Source: Candidatus Colwelliibacteriota bacterium
GTDB taxonomy: Bacteria; Patescibacteriota; Minisyncoccia; UBA6257; Colwellbacteraceae
Direction of reading: 5' to 3'
Assembly (NCBI GenBank): GCA_014874305.1
Contig: JACWAO010000051.1
Location: 1-10,153 of the forward strand
DNA length: 10,153 nt
Positions 1-5,618 of the stretch are shown here, piece after piece. Position numbers and translations under genes: made by a program. The first letter of the stretch is position 1. Every line of letters starts with the position of its first letter. The notes under the pieces were generated by a model. The model had not been told where the DNA came from. It saw nothing but the letters and a program-made list of their open reading frames with translations, and ran no database searches.

Positions 1-719
1 CCAACTCCGGCAACCCCGATCCCACTACCTACGCCATAGGGTCCAACCTCTCAATAACCCCCTTCATACACGGACTTGTCGGATACTGGCCCCTTAATAA
101 GGGATCGGGGACGACGGCCAAGGACGAAAGCGGGTGGGGGAATAACGGAAGCCTTGAAGGAGCCACAGACCTGCCTACCTGGACTACGAGCGGATGCCTA
201 CACAATGGTTCCTGCCTGAACTTTGATGGGAGTGATGATTATGTGAATGTGACTAGCTTTGCTACTAATCACCCATTATCTAGTACAAGCTCAAGAACGA
301 TATTATTATGGATAAATCTGTCGGGGTATATAAGTAATACTAACGATAATAATGAGATTGAACTCAACGATGGATATTTTGATTATCGTATAGCGTATAC
401 AGTAAATAGTTATGATACCTGTATTAAAAACTCGGTATCTGCATATGGCTGTTCGTCTTCAGCAACCCCGATTAACGAATGGTTACAGGTAGCGTTTGTT
501 TACAATAACAGCGCGCTCCAAATTTATTTCAATGGCTCTTCGGTAGCTTCATTTAGCTTACCAGTAACAGGTACGATAGGTAATGACTTTCTTATGTATA
601 ATCCGAAATATACCTCTACTCCTTCGCCGTCGTATCTCGGCAGTAATGTTTACATTTTTACCACCTCCCTTACCTCAGCTCAAATCCAAGCTGTCTATAA
701 CGCCGAGAAGCCGCAGTGA
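1..719 (+). CDS. LamG-domain surface protein, C-terminal part (5' end outside window)
   Basis: The reading frame is open from base 3 to the TGA at 717-719, giving 238 visible codons and no start, so the gene begins upstream. The visible protein starts with a Gly/Asn/Pro/Thr-rich linker (about residues 1-20). A concanavalin A-like LamG fold follows: GLVGYWPL at about 24-31, then a D-S-G-x-G-N-N-G turn, then LNFDGSDDYVNV, all typical of bacterial LamG domains. Such domains usually bind carbohydrate or mediate adhesion outside the cell. In Parcubacteria, similar C-termini often follow a type IV prepilin-like N-terminus, but that part is not visible here and is only inferred. An internal ATG at 243 is not the start, because the fold clearly continues upstream of it. 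Base composition falls sharply inside the gene, from 58% G+C in 1-60 to 27% in 301-360. The LamG call is secure; the ligand is unknown. Confidence 0.85.
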   Translation, partial: NSGNPDPTTYAIGSNLSITPFIHGLVGYWPLNKGSGTTAKDESGWGNNGSLEGATDLPTWTTSGCLHNGSCLNFDGSDDYVNVTSFATNHPLSSTSSRTILLWINLSGYISNTNDNNEIELNDGYFDYRIAYTVNSYDTCIKNSVSAYGCSSSATPINEWLQVAFVYNNSALQIYFNGSSVASFSLPVTGTIGNDFLMYNPKYTSTPSPSYLGSNVYIFTTSLTSAQIQAVYNAEKPQ

Positions 720-757
720 TCTAAGCTGTTTGACGTTAAACCTCTTTTGGCTTAACC

Positions 758-788
758 TTGGATAAAGTCCAATGCAATTTTTTATTAT
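758..788 (+). promoter_or_regulatory. possible promoter of rny
   Basis: A TTGGAT hexamer (758-763) and a TATTAT hexamer (783-788) are separated by 19 bp, longer than the ideal 17. The -10 element lies 8 nt before the ATG at 797, so a transcript would start almost at the start codon and be leaderless. No Shine-Dalgarno sequence lies before that ATG, which fits. The spacing makes this a weak call. Confidence 0.3.
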
Positions 789-796
789 CTCATTTC

Positions 797-2317
797 ATGA
801 ACAATCTAATACTGCCAATAGCGGGTATTTTGGCCGGATTAATAGTCGGGTATATAGCTCGCTATTATCTAGCCGCGAGAAAGAAAGAATCTTTAGAAAG
901 ATCGGGAGAGGAGAAACTTCGTAGAGCTAAGGACGAAGCCCAGGACATAGTACTGCAGGCGAAAAACAAGGCGGTCTCAGTGCTTGACGAGGCAAAGACG
1001 GAGGAGAAAAAAAGGCGCTCCGAGATAGAAAAAGCGGAGGAGAGCCTGCTTAAGAGATCGGAAATGACGCTCCAGCGCGAGAACGAGATCGCCAAGGAAC
1101 GGATACGCCTTGTTGAAGAGGAAAAGAGCATTATGGCCAAGAGAGAGACGCTCAGGCAGTCGGAGGCGGAAATTGCCGACAGACTAACCAAGATAGCCGG
1201 CCTGACACCGGAGGAGGCCAAGGAAAGAATGCTTAAAGAGGTTAGGGACAAGTATCAGTCGGATCTGGTAGAAGAAGCGAGAAAAATTCTTCACGACCGG
1301 CGGGAGGAGATAGAAAAAAAGAGCGTTGAGGTAATGACTACCGCTATCCAGCGGTACGCGCGGGCCCATGTTTCCGAGATAACCACCTCGTCGTTCGTCC
1401 TTCCATCCGAGGATTTTAAGGGAAAGATTATCGGGCGGGAGGGCAGGAACATAAGAACACTCGAGAGACTCACCGGCGTCGAGCTTATAGTCGATGAATC
1501 TCCGGACACGATTATCATCTCCTCGTTCGATCCGATGCGGCGCGAGGTGGCCAGACTGTCTCTTGAAAAACTGGTTAAAGACGGCCGCATACAGCCCGCC
1601 AAAATAGAGGAAAAAGTGGATGAGGCCAAGGCGGAAATAGAAAAAAGAGTGCAGGAGATAGGCGAGGAGGCGGCTTACGAAGTAGGGGTTTACGGCCTCC
1701 CGAAAGAAATACTTAACCTTCTGGGCAGATTAAACTTCAGAACCAGCTTCGGACAGAACGTGCTTAATCACTCCGTGGAAATGGCGCATATTGCCGGAAT
1801 GATAGCCGCCGAACTCGGCGTTAACGTGGATATAACTAAAAAGGCGGCCCTGGTTCACGACATAGGAAAGGCGATTGATCACGAGGTGCAGGGAACGCAC
1901 GTTGAGCTGGGGAGAAGAATACTTAAGAAATATGGCGTGGAGGAGAGTGTTATCAGGGGGATGGAGGCGCATCATGAGGATTATCCGTTTTCCACTCCTG
2001 AATCATACATCGTGACGGCGGCCGACATCTTGTCGGCGGCGAGGCCGGGAGCCAGAAGAGGAACGGTGGAAAATTATGTTAAGCGGCTGGAGGACTTGGA
2101 GAAGATAGCCAAGGAGTTTAAGGGCGTAAGAGACGCTTATGCGATACAGGCGGGAAGGGAGCTTAGGGTGTTCGTCGTACCTGAACAGATAGATGACTTT
2201 ATGGCCTTACAGCTGGCTAAAGACATAGCCTCCAAAATAGAGGCCGATCTAAAGTATCCGGGAGAGATAAAGGTGAATGTGATTCGGGAGCTTAGAGCGG
2301 TAGAATACGCGAAGTAG
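797..2317 (+). CDS. rny: ribonuclease Y (endoribonuclease, membrane-anchored)
   Basis: RNase Y is a membrane-bound endoribonuclease that initiates mRNA decay in many bacteria lacking RNase E. From the ATG at 797 the protein has 506 aa, matching the usual 500-520. A hydrophobic anchor occupies about residues 3-22. A long charged coiled coil follows to about 180. The KH RNA-binding domain contains the GxxG loop IIGREGRN at about 211-218. The HD catalytic domain carries LVHDIGKA at about 352-359, with the metal-binding His354-Asp355, then a conserved AHHED motif. The TTG at 758 would add 13 residues ahead of the membrane anchor. The ATG is preferred because family members begin just before the anchor and a candidate promoter overlaps the TTG. 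Neither start has a Shine-Dalgarno sequence. The stop codon overlaps the first unit of the heptad array that follows. Confidence 0.95.
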   Translation: MNNLILPIAGILAGLIVGYIARYYLAARKKESLERSGEEKLRRAKDEAQDIVLQAKNKAVSVLDEAKTEEKKRRSEIEKAEESLLKRSEMTLQRENEIAKERIRLVEEEKSIMAKRETLRQSEAEIADRLTKIAGLTPEEAKERMLKEVRDKYQSDLVEEARKILHDRREEIEKKSVEVMTTAIQRYARAHVSEITTSSFVLPSEDFKGKIIGREGRNIRTLERLTGVELIVDESPDTIIISSFDPMRREVARLSLEKLVKDGRIQPAKIEEKVDEAKAEIEKRVQEIGEEAAYEVGVYGLPKEILNLLGRLNFRTSFGQNVLNHSVEMAHIAGMIAAELGVNVDITKKAALVHDIGKAIDHEVQGTHVELGRRILKKYGVEESVIRGMEAHHEDYPFSTPESYIVTAADILSAARPGARRGTVENYVKRLEDLEKIAKEFKGVRDAYAIQAGRELRVFVVPEQIDDFMALQLAKDIASKIEADLKYPGEIKVNVIRELRAVEYAK

Positions 2318-2420
2318 CGAGTCGCGTACCGTAAATCGCGAATCGTGGACCGTGGAACGTAGGACGTAAACGTAATTTGTGGTTCGTGTTTCGCGATTAA
2401 TGTTTCATAATCCAAGATTT
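2317..2420 (+). repeat. degenerate 7-bp-periodic tandem array (array 1)
   Basis: The spacer after rny reads as about 15 consecutive heptamers with one single-base slip near 2371. Units 2317-2365 fit G-Y-R-N-R-N-C, for example GCGAGTC, GCGTACC, GTAAATC, GCGAATC, GTGGACC, GTGGAAC and GTAGGAC. Units 2372-2420 fit R-N-R-N-T-T-C, for example GTGGTTC, GTGTTTC, GCGATTA, ATGTTTC. The two halves are partly inverted copies: AATCGCGAA at 2334-2342 is the exact reverse complement of TTCGCGATT at 2390-2398, so the array can fold into a long imperfect hairpin. The first unit overlaps the rny stop codon. A second array with the same consensus is at 6521-6683. The function is unknown. Confidence 0.7.
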
Positions 2421-2422
2421 AC

Positions 2423-2491
2423 CCTGAGCCGCCTACGCTTGATCTTCGGCGGACCAAGGTCGCCTTCGCTTGCGAGCTACGGCGAATCAAG
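2423..2491. repeat. dispersed GC-rich repeat element between rny and hup
   Basis: A GC-rich block lies between the heptad array and the hup promoter. It contains 21 bp (2459-2479) that recur exactly at 6313-6333 next to tRNA-Arg. Both copies continue into a GCTWCGGCG-like segment. CTTGAT at 2438-2443 and ATCAAG at 2486-2491 form an inverted repeat around the block. It resembles the small intergenic mosaic repeats common in this type of genome and holds no plausible gene. Confidence 0.6.
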
Positions 2492-2493
2492 AG

Positions 2494-2522
2494 TTGCCCT
2501 TTCCTGTTTTTTGGCTTAAAAT
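2494..2522 (+). promoter_or_regulatory. predicted sigma-70-type promoter of hup
   Basis: TTGCCC (2494-2499) and TAAAAT (2517-2522) are separated by 17 bp. They match the consensus hexamers at 4 of 6 and 5 of 6 positions. The predicted start near 2529 gives a leader of about 35 nt. That leader carries an AAAGGA Shine-Dalgarno (2549-2554), 10 nt before the hup ATG. Confidence 0.5.
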
Positions 2523-2564
2523 CTAGCATAACGTAAAGAAAAAGGTCGAAAGGACTTTAAAGAA

Positions 2565-2840
2565 ATGAAAAAAACTGATTTAGTAGAAGTAGTAATGAAA
2601 GCGGCCAGCCTTGATACTAAAAAGCAGGCGGAGGCTGCAGTTGAGTCGGTTTTCGATGCTATCGTTAAGTCTCTCGGACAGGGAGAAGAGGTGGCCATAG
2701 CCGGTTTTGGAACCTTCAAGGTATCGAAAAGAGCGGCGAGACTCGGTATCAATCCGAAGACCGGAGAGAAAATTCAGATTCCGGCAAAAACAGCTCCGAA
2801 ATTCAGAGCCGGAAAGCTTCTTAAAGAAGCGGTTGCCTAG
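2565..2840 (+). CDS. hup: HU family DNA-binding protein
   Basis: This small dimeric nucleoid protein bends and compacts DNA. The 91-aa length is the usual HU size. The N-terminal helical part (about 1-45) begins with the standard KKTDLVE. The DNA-binding arm region follows: GFGTFKV at about 47-53, then RAARLGINPKTGEKI, the HU signature with the intercalating proline, then PKFRAGKLLKEAV at the C-terminus. The ATG is preceded by AAAGGA with 10-nt spacing and by a plausible promoter, and the gene is followed by a strong terminator. It therefore appears to be a single-gene transcript, as expected for an abundant housekeeping protein. HU and IHF subunits are hard to separate by eye, but the sequence reads as HU. 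Confidence 0.95.
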   Translation: MKKTDLVEVVMKAASLDTKKQAEAAVESVFDAIVKSLGQGEEVAIAGFGTFKVSKRAARLGINPKTGEKIQIPAKTAPKFRAGKLLKEAVA

Positions 2841-2876
2841 CAATTAAAGCAAGTTAAGAATATTTAAAATAAAAAG

Positions 2877-2900
2877 CCCGACCATCAGGTCGGGTTTTTT
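2877..2900. terminator. bidirectional intrinsic terminator between hup and the sigma operon
   Basis: A perfect 7-bp stem, CCCGACC (2877-2883) and GGTCGGG (2888-2894), has a 4-nt loop. It is followed by six T on the plus strand and preceded by an A-run at 2871-2875, so the minus-strand transcript also gets a U-rich tail. It sits 36 nt after the hup stop and 18 nt beyond the stop of the convergent gene. Confidence 0.9.
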
Positions 2901-2912
2901 ATTATCCTGCGC

Positions 2913-3995
2913 CTACCTTATTAAAATATTTCTTAACTGCATCCCTATATCCAGGAAAATGCCGTAAGCCTGTTTGACGTCCGAAAGACTTTGGGTAACA
3001 AGCTGGGACGGAGTGGCTGTTATCGGGGTTGAGGTTGCGCTTGAAACGTTGAGCGTGGTGGTGCTTGTGGAAGCTGACTCCGTCTGCGGATATAGGATCA
3101 TCTCTTTGGCGGCCGCGGTCAGGTCGGCGGCGGACTGCAGGAGCGTGTTTATTTCATTAATCTGCTGGTCGAACTCCCCTTGGCTTATAAAGTTACCGGC
3201 CTCGAGCTGGCTTATGTTCTGCGATATGGCATTTAACTGGGTATTGGCCGCGGAAATCATCGACTGGCTATAATAAACAAGATAAAAGTTTAGTATATCG
3301 TTCATCGAATTGTCATAACGAGACTCGCGAAAATTAGCTATCTCGGCGGCCAGGTTCTTTAAGGATGTGTTTGTCGTTTCGGAATACTGGTCGTAGCTGG
3401 TTTCAATAAGATTTAGTTTTAAGCTCTCCGTGTAGAAAAAGTTATAGAAGTAGTTTAGGTTGTTTAAGTATTGATTTTGGAACGCGAATGCCTTTGTGGT
3501 TGTAGCAAAAGCGGGAAGACTGTTTAGTTCGGCCCGCGTGGAAGTAACCTCCTTTAATGATAAATTCAATACCTCGGAGATTATGTTTTCTCTGGCTGTA
3601 ATCTCGCTAAAAACCCTGTCCTGTTGCGAAAGAGACGCGTCGTTCCTGGCGTTCTGAAGCTGAAGCAGGCTATCCTCGAGAGAGGACGTTGTGCTCGTCT
3701 GCGGTTGCGTATCTGCCTGTGATCGCGGGTTTGCCTGCGCAGCGGGCTTGCTCGCGGTTGTAGATTTATCTGCCGCCGCAGATTTACCCGTGATCGCGGG
3801 TTTGCCTGTAATTATGGGCAAACCTGTAATCGCGGACAGACCTGTGGCAGATGAAGCGCCAACCCCGTTGTTTAATAAACCGCCCCCGTGGCCGTTGCTG
3901 TTATCGCTTTCGGCTAAAACGGGCTGTATAGCTAGGCCCGTAAGCAGTAAGACGGAGGCGAGCGATGATAATATGGCTTTATAATTGAGTTTCAT
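2913..3995 (-). CDS. secreted helical protein of the ECF sigma operon, function unknown
   Basis: The protein has 360 aa. It starts with a clear signal peptide: MKLNYK, a hydrophobic core (ILSSLASVLLLTGLAI), and a VLA-E cleavage site near residue 28. A low-complexity linker (about 30-105) contains hexapeptide repeats TG[LK][PS]xI. A long helical region rich in Leu, Asn, Gln and Ser (about 106-310) follows, then a Thr/Ser-rich stretch and a final helix. No cysteines or catalytic motifs are visible. The gene begins 6 nt after the stop of the probable anti-sigma gene, has no Shine-Dalgarno sequence, and is the last gene of the operon, ending at the shared terminator. Position suggests an exported target or sensor of the sigma/anti-sigma pair. 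It may belong to a DUF5667-like exported family, but I cannot confirm that. Confidence 0.75.
   Translation of the reverse strand: MKLNYKAILSSLASVLLLTGLAIQPVLAESDNSNGHGGGLLNNGVGASSATGLSAITGLPIITGKPAITGKSAAADKSTTASKPAAQANPRSQADTQPQTSTTSSLEDSLLQLQNARNDASLSQQDRVFSEITARENIISEVLNLSLKEVTSTRAELNSLPAFATTTKAFAFQNQYLNNLNYFYNFFYTESLKLNLIETSYDQYSETTNTSLKNLAAEIANFRESRYDNSMNDILNFYLVYYSQSMISAANTQLNAISQNISQLEAGNFISQGEFDQQINEINTLLQSAADLTAAAKEMILYPQTESASTSTTTLNVSSATSTPITATPSQLVTQSLSDVKQAYGIFLDIGMQLRNILIR
3719..3845 (-). repeat. 18-nt coding tandem repeats plus an out-of-frame copy
   Basis: Four 18-nt units at 3845-3774 encode TGLSAI, TGLPII, TGKPAI and TGKSAA in the linker of the secreted protein. A 19-nt stretch at 3790-3808 recurs exactly at 3719-3737, but there it is read in another frame and encodes ANPRSQ instead of GKPAITG. 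The linker therefore seems to have grown by DNA duplication or slippage with little constraint on amino-acid sequence. Confidence 0.75.
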
Positions 3996-4001
3996 AATTG
4001 T

Positions 4002-4487
4002 TTATTGGGCCGCTTGGTTGATAAGATTATCTATATTTTGATTGGTCGAAGAGGATTGTGTCGGGCTTGTCGAAGTGGCCTGCCCTGAGTATGTCGAAGG
4101 GGTTCCGGCAGCCGCTTTTAACACGGCGTTAGTTTTGGTAGCTTCCTGGCTGAAGTACTGCACGTTGTTTAAATGCACGTTTATGTCCTTAATCGCCGCA
4201 TTGGCCTCGTTTGTGATTGAGTTGTTTAAAGCCTGGGGCTGACTGGCGCTTCTTCCAAAGATAAGTCCGACTCCGCTGAGAACGGCTATAACCAGGGCAG
4301 ACATTAACGCCAAAGAGAGGCTCATGTCAAAAATCCTGGTAAGAACTGTTTTCGGAGTCAAGGCAAAACCGCCGCCTGCCTTCCTGGGGGAAGAAAGTAT
4401 TATATTTCTGGACTTCGCCGCAAACTCGGCGTTTGGCGACAACGTCTTTAGCCCTGATATTAACTTTATTATTCTGTCTTCGTTCAT
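4002..4487 (-). CDS. single-pass membrane protein, probable anti-sigma factor
   Basis: The 161-aa product has an N-terminal cytoplasmic segment of about 55 residues, one transmembrane helix at about 56-77 (LSLALMSALVIAVLSGVGLI), and an exported Ser/Thr/Gln/Asn-rich tail. This is the standard topology of anti-sigma factors that hold an ECF sigma at the membrane. The start codon overlaps the sigma stop in an ATGA (4484-4487), indicating translational coupling. No zinc-binding ZAS motif (HxxxCxxC) is visible, so the call rests on topology and position rather than on a recognised domain. The tail contains TPSTYSGQ (about 129-136), encoded by a copy of a dispersed repeat found elsewhere in the window, which suggests insertion of the element into the gene. 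Confidence 0.7.
   Translation of the reverse strand: MNEDRIIKLISGLKTLSPNAEFAAKSRNIILSSPRKAGGGFALTPKTVLTRIFDMSLSLALMSALVIAVLSGVGLIFGRSASQPQALNNSITNEANAAIKDINVHLNNVQYFSQEATKTNAVLKAAAGTPSTYSGQATSTSPTQSSSTNQNIDNLINQAAQ
4084..4100 (-). repeat. dispersed CCTTCGACA..CTCAGG element inside a coding sequence
   Basis: The minus-strand 17-mer differs at only two positions from the intergenic copy at 5545-5561. It lies in frame in the disordered tail of the anti-sigma gene. Similar short sequences occur in great numbers in some CPR and proteobacterial genomes. Confidence 0.6.
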
Positions 4488-5029
4488 GCTTCTTGTGATA
4501 TGAGCCCCTTTAAGCTTTTAATCGCCCGGTTTTGTATAAGCTTTATCGCGCCCTCGCTTTTTCCCAAGGTCGCGGCGACCTCCTTTATGGGCATATCGTT
4601 GACGAATCTCATTATCAATACATCCTCCTCCACGCCCTTAAGTTTCTTGAGGTGCTTTACTATTCTTCCTAAAGCTATCCTCTTCTCAGTCTCGTGCTCT
4701 ATATCGCTCTCTACGATAAGCAACCCTAAGTTGTCGGCGTCCTCTATGCCGAGCTCGGATTTCGCCTGGCGATAATAGTCGTAAACCGTATTGCGCGCTA
4801 TTCTGTAAAGCCAACTGCCAAAAGAATATCCTTTGTACTCGTACTTGGATATGTTCTGCCAGGCCTTTAAAAATGCTTGATGGGTAAGGTCTTCGGCCTC
4901 CTCACGCCGGCCAACCTTCACCAGGACGAACTTATAGATCTTGGGCAAGTAATGGTCGTAAAGCAGGCCAAAAGCCTCGACCTCCCCATCTTTTGTTTTT
5001 TTAACCAAGTCCAATTCGTCCTCTAACAT
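4484..5029 (-). CDS. ECF-type RNA polymerase sigma-70 factor
   Basis: The 181-aa length is typical of the extracytoplasmic-function sigma family, which redirects RNA polymerase to a small regulon. Region 2 spans about 20-89. It contains the DHYLPKIYKF start, the EEAEDLTHQAFLKAW core-binding stretch, and SFGSWLYRIARNTVYDYYR for -10 recognition. Region 4 spans about 120-175, with EEDVLIMRFVNDMPIKEVA and a helix-turn-helix ending GKSEGAIKLIQNRAI, for -35 recognition. The ATG at 5027-5029 has no Shine-Dalgarno sequence and lies 4 nt past a predicted ECF -10 element, so the message is probably leaderless. It is the first of three genes and overlaps the next by 4 nt. The signal sensed is unknown. 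Confidence 0.95.
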   Translation of the reverse strand: MLEDELDLVKKTKDGEVEAFGLLYDHYLPKIYKFVLVKVGRREEAEDLTHQAFLKAWQNISKYEYKGYSFGSWLYRIARNTVYDYYRQAKSELGIEDADNLGLLIVESDIEHETEKRIALGRIVKHLKKLKGVEEDVLIMRFVNDMPIKEVAATLGKSEGAIKLIQNRAIKSLKGLISQEA

Positions 5030-5033
5030 ATAG

Positions 5034-5060
5034 AACGAGATTTAAGCGTTACAGTTACAC
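5034..5060 (-). promoter_or_regulatory. predicted autoregulated ECF promoter
   Basis: On the minus strand, GTGTAAC (5054-5060) and CGTT (5034-5037) leave exactly 16 nt between AAC and CGTT, the classic ECF promoter layout. The -10 lies 4 nt before the sigma start codon (5029), which implies a leaderless transcript and self-activation. The hexamer TGTAAC occurs twice in tandem (5048-5053 and 5054-5059 in complement). Confidence 0.6.
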
Positions 5061-5085
5061 ACTTTTTCGAAAGATGCCCATAATG

Positions 5086-5156
5086 AGCGAGTGAAGGGGA
5101 TCGAACCCTCGTATCCTGCTTGGAAGGCAGGCGCACTGCCACTGTGCTACACTCGC
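5086..5156 (-). tRNA. tRNA-Gly (anticodon TCC)
   Basis: A complete 71-nt cloverleaf is present. The acceptor stem GCGAGTG pairs with CACTCGC and the discriminator is T. The D-stem is GCAC/GTGC. The anticodon stem CCTGC/GCAGG encloses the loop CTTCCAA with anticodon TCC. The T-arm is GAGGG-TTCGATC-CCCTT, with one G-T pair. CCA is not encoded and must be added after transcription. The discriminator T is characteristic of bacterial tRNA-Gly. No convincing promoter lies directly upstream, so it may be read from the promoter of the small membrane-protein gene 89 nt upstream. Confidence 0.95.
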
Positions 5157-5245
5157 TTCGGTTTCGGTCCGCGGTAGCCCTTAAACATGGGTAACCCCCG
5201 CCTCGCTGAAGAAGCCCATGAGAACAGGAACTGACCCCGCTTAGC

Positions 5246-5446
5246 CTATTTTGACGGCGGAGGGGTAAATGGCCCAGTAGTTGTCGGTGGATAAGTTGGT
5301 CCATGGAATGGCTCCTCGTTTATTGGAAAGGGGGCCGACTTCGGCGTTGGTTTTGGTTCTCGTAGTATAAGTAAGATGGTTGCTATTGCCAGCAACCCAA
5401 CTACTACAACCAGTATTACGGTTAAGGCCTCTTTTTTCTTGAACAT
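5246..5446 (-). CDS. small membrane protein with proline-rich tail, unknown function
   Basis: The 66-aa product has a short lysine-rich N-terminus (MFKKKEA), one transmembrane helix at about 8-28 (LTVILVVVVGLLAIATILLI), and a tail dominated by Pro, Thr and Gly. This topology suggests an N-in single-pass anchor with a disordered exported tail. There is no good Shine-Dalgarno sequence. A strong extended -10 promoter lies about 35 nt upstream on the same strand, which is the main reason to accept so short an ORF. It precedes tRNA-Gly by 89 nt and may be co-transcribed with it. I do not recognise the family. Confidence 0.6.
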   Translation of the reverse strand: MFKKKEALTVILVVVVGLLAIATILLILREPKPTPKSAPFPINEEPFHGPTYPPTTTGPFTPPPSK

Positions 5447-5480
5447 TTCTTGGACGTTTTCTACGGCCCAATTGCACTTT

Positions 5481-5508
5481 ATTATACCAAAATGTCTTTT
5501 TTCGGCAA
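5481..5508 (-). promoter_or_regulatory. predicted extended -10 promoter of the small membrane protein gene
   Basis: On the minus strand, TTGCCG (5503-5508) is followed after 16 nt by a perfect TATAAT (5481-5486), preceded by TGG to form an extended -10. It points at the ATG of the 66-aa gene, with a leader of about 28 nt. Confidence 0.65.
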
Positions 5509-5544
5509 ATCTCTCAACCCATCTCCGGCTCGCTCAGGGTAGGT

Positions 5545-5561
5545 CCTTCGACAGGCTCAGG
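5545..5561. repeat. dispersed CCTTCGACA..CTCAGG element, intergenic copy
   Basis: The 17-mer matches 15 of 17 positions with the copy inside the anti-sigma gene (4084-4100, opposite strand). A further GCTCAGGG piece lies just upstream (5532-5539). It sits between the terminator of the 181-aa gene and the promoter of the 66-aa gene. Confidence 0.6.
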
Positions 5562-5568
5562 ATAAAGA

Positions 5569-5600
5569 AAGGGGACAACACGCTTGCGTGTCGTCCCCTT
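5569..5600 (-). terminator. strong intrinsic terminator of the 181-aa gene
   Basis: A 15-bp stem (5569-5583 with 5586-5600) has a 2-nt loop. The one non-Watson-Crick position, A5577 opposite C5592, becomes a G-U pair in minus-strand RNA, so the stem is complete only in that transcript. The minus-strand tail after the stem reads TCTTTATC. It lies 18 nt beyond the stop codon. Confidence 0.8.
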
Positions 5601-5618
5601 GGGCGCAACGGTTGTGAG

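Noticed and set aside
758..796. TTG at 758 as the rny start
   Set aside because: It adds 13 residues before the membrane anchor, has no Shine-Dalgarno sequence, and overlaps a candidate -35. The ATG at 797 gives the usual RNase Y start.
1291..1629. Minus-strand ORF of 112 aa inside rny
   Set aside because: It lies wholly within the well-conserved KH-coding part of rny. Composition and lack of motifs show it to be a shadow frame.
2317..2420. CRISPR array or other spacer-repeat array
   Set aside because: Units are 7 bp, contiguous and degenerate, with no spacers, and no cas genes are in the window.
2580..2843. Minus-strand ORF of 87 aa opposite hup
   Set aside because: It is a shadow of the highly conserved HU coding sequence.
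5186..5220. CATGGG/CCCATG hairpin between the 66-aa gene and tRNA-Gly
   Set aside because: It has a 6-bp stem with a 23-nt loop and no U-tract, too weak to call a terminator or structured RNA.
5023..5304. Minus-strand ORF of 93 aa across tRNA-Gly
   Set aside because: It reads through a clear tRNA gene and has no protein-like features.
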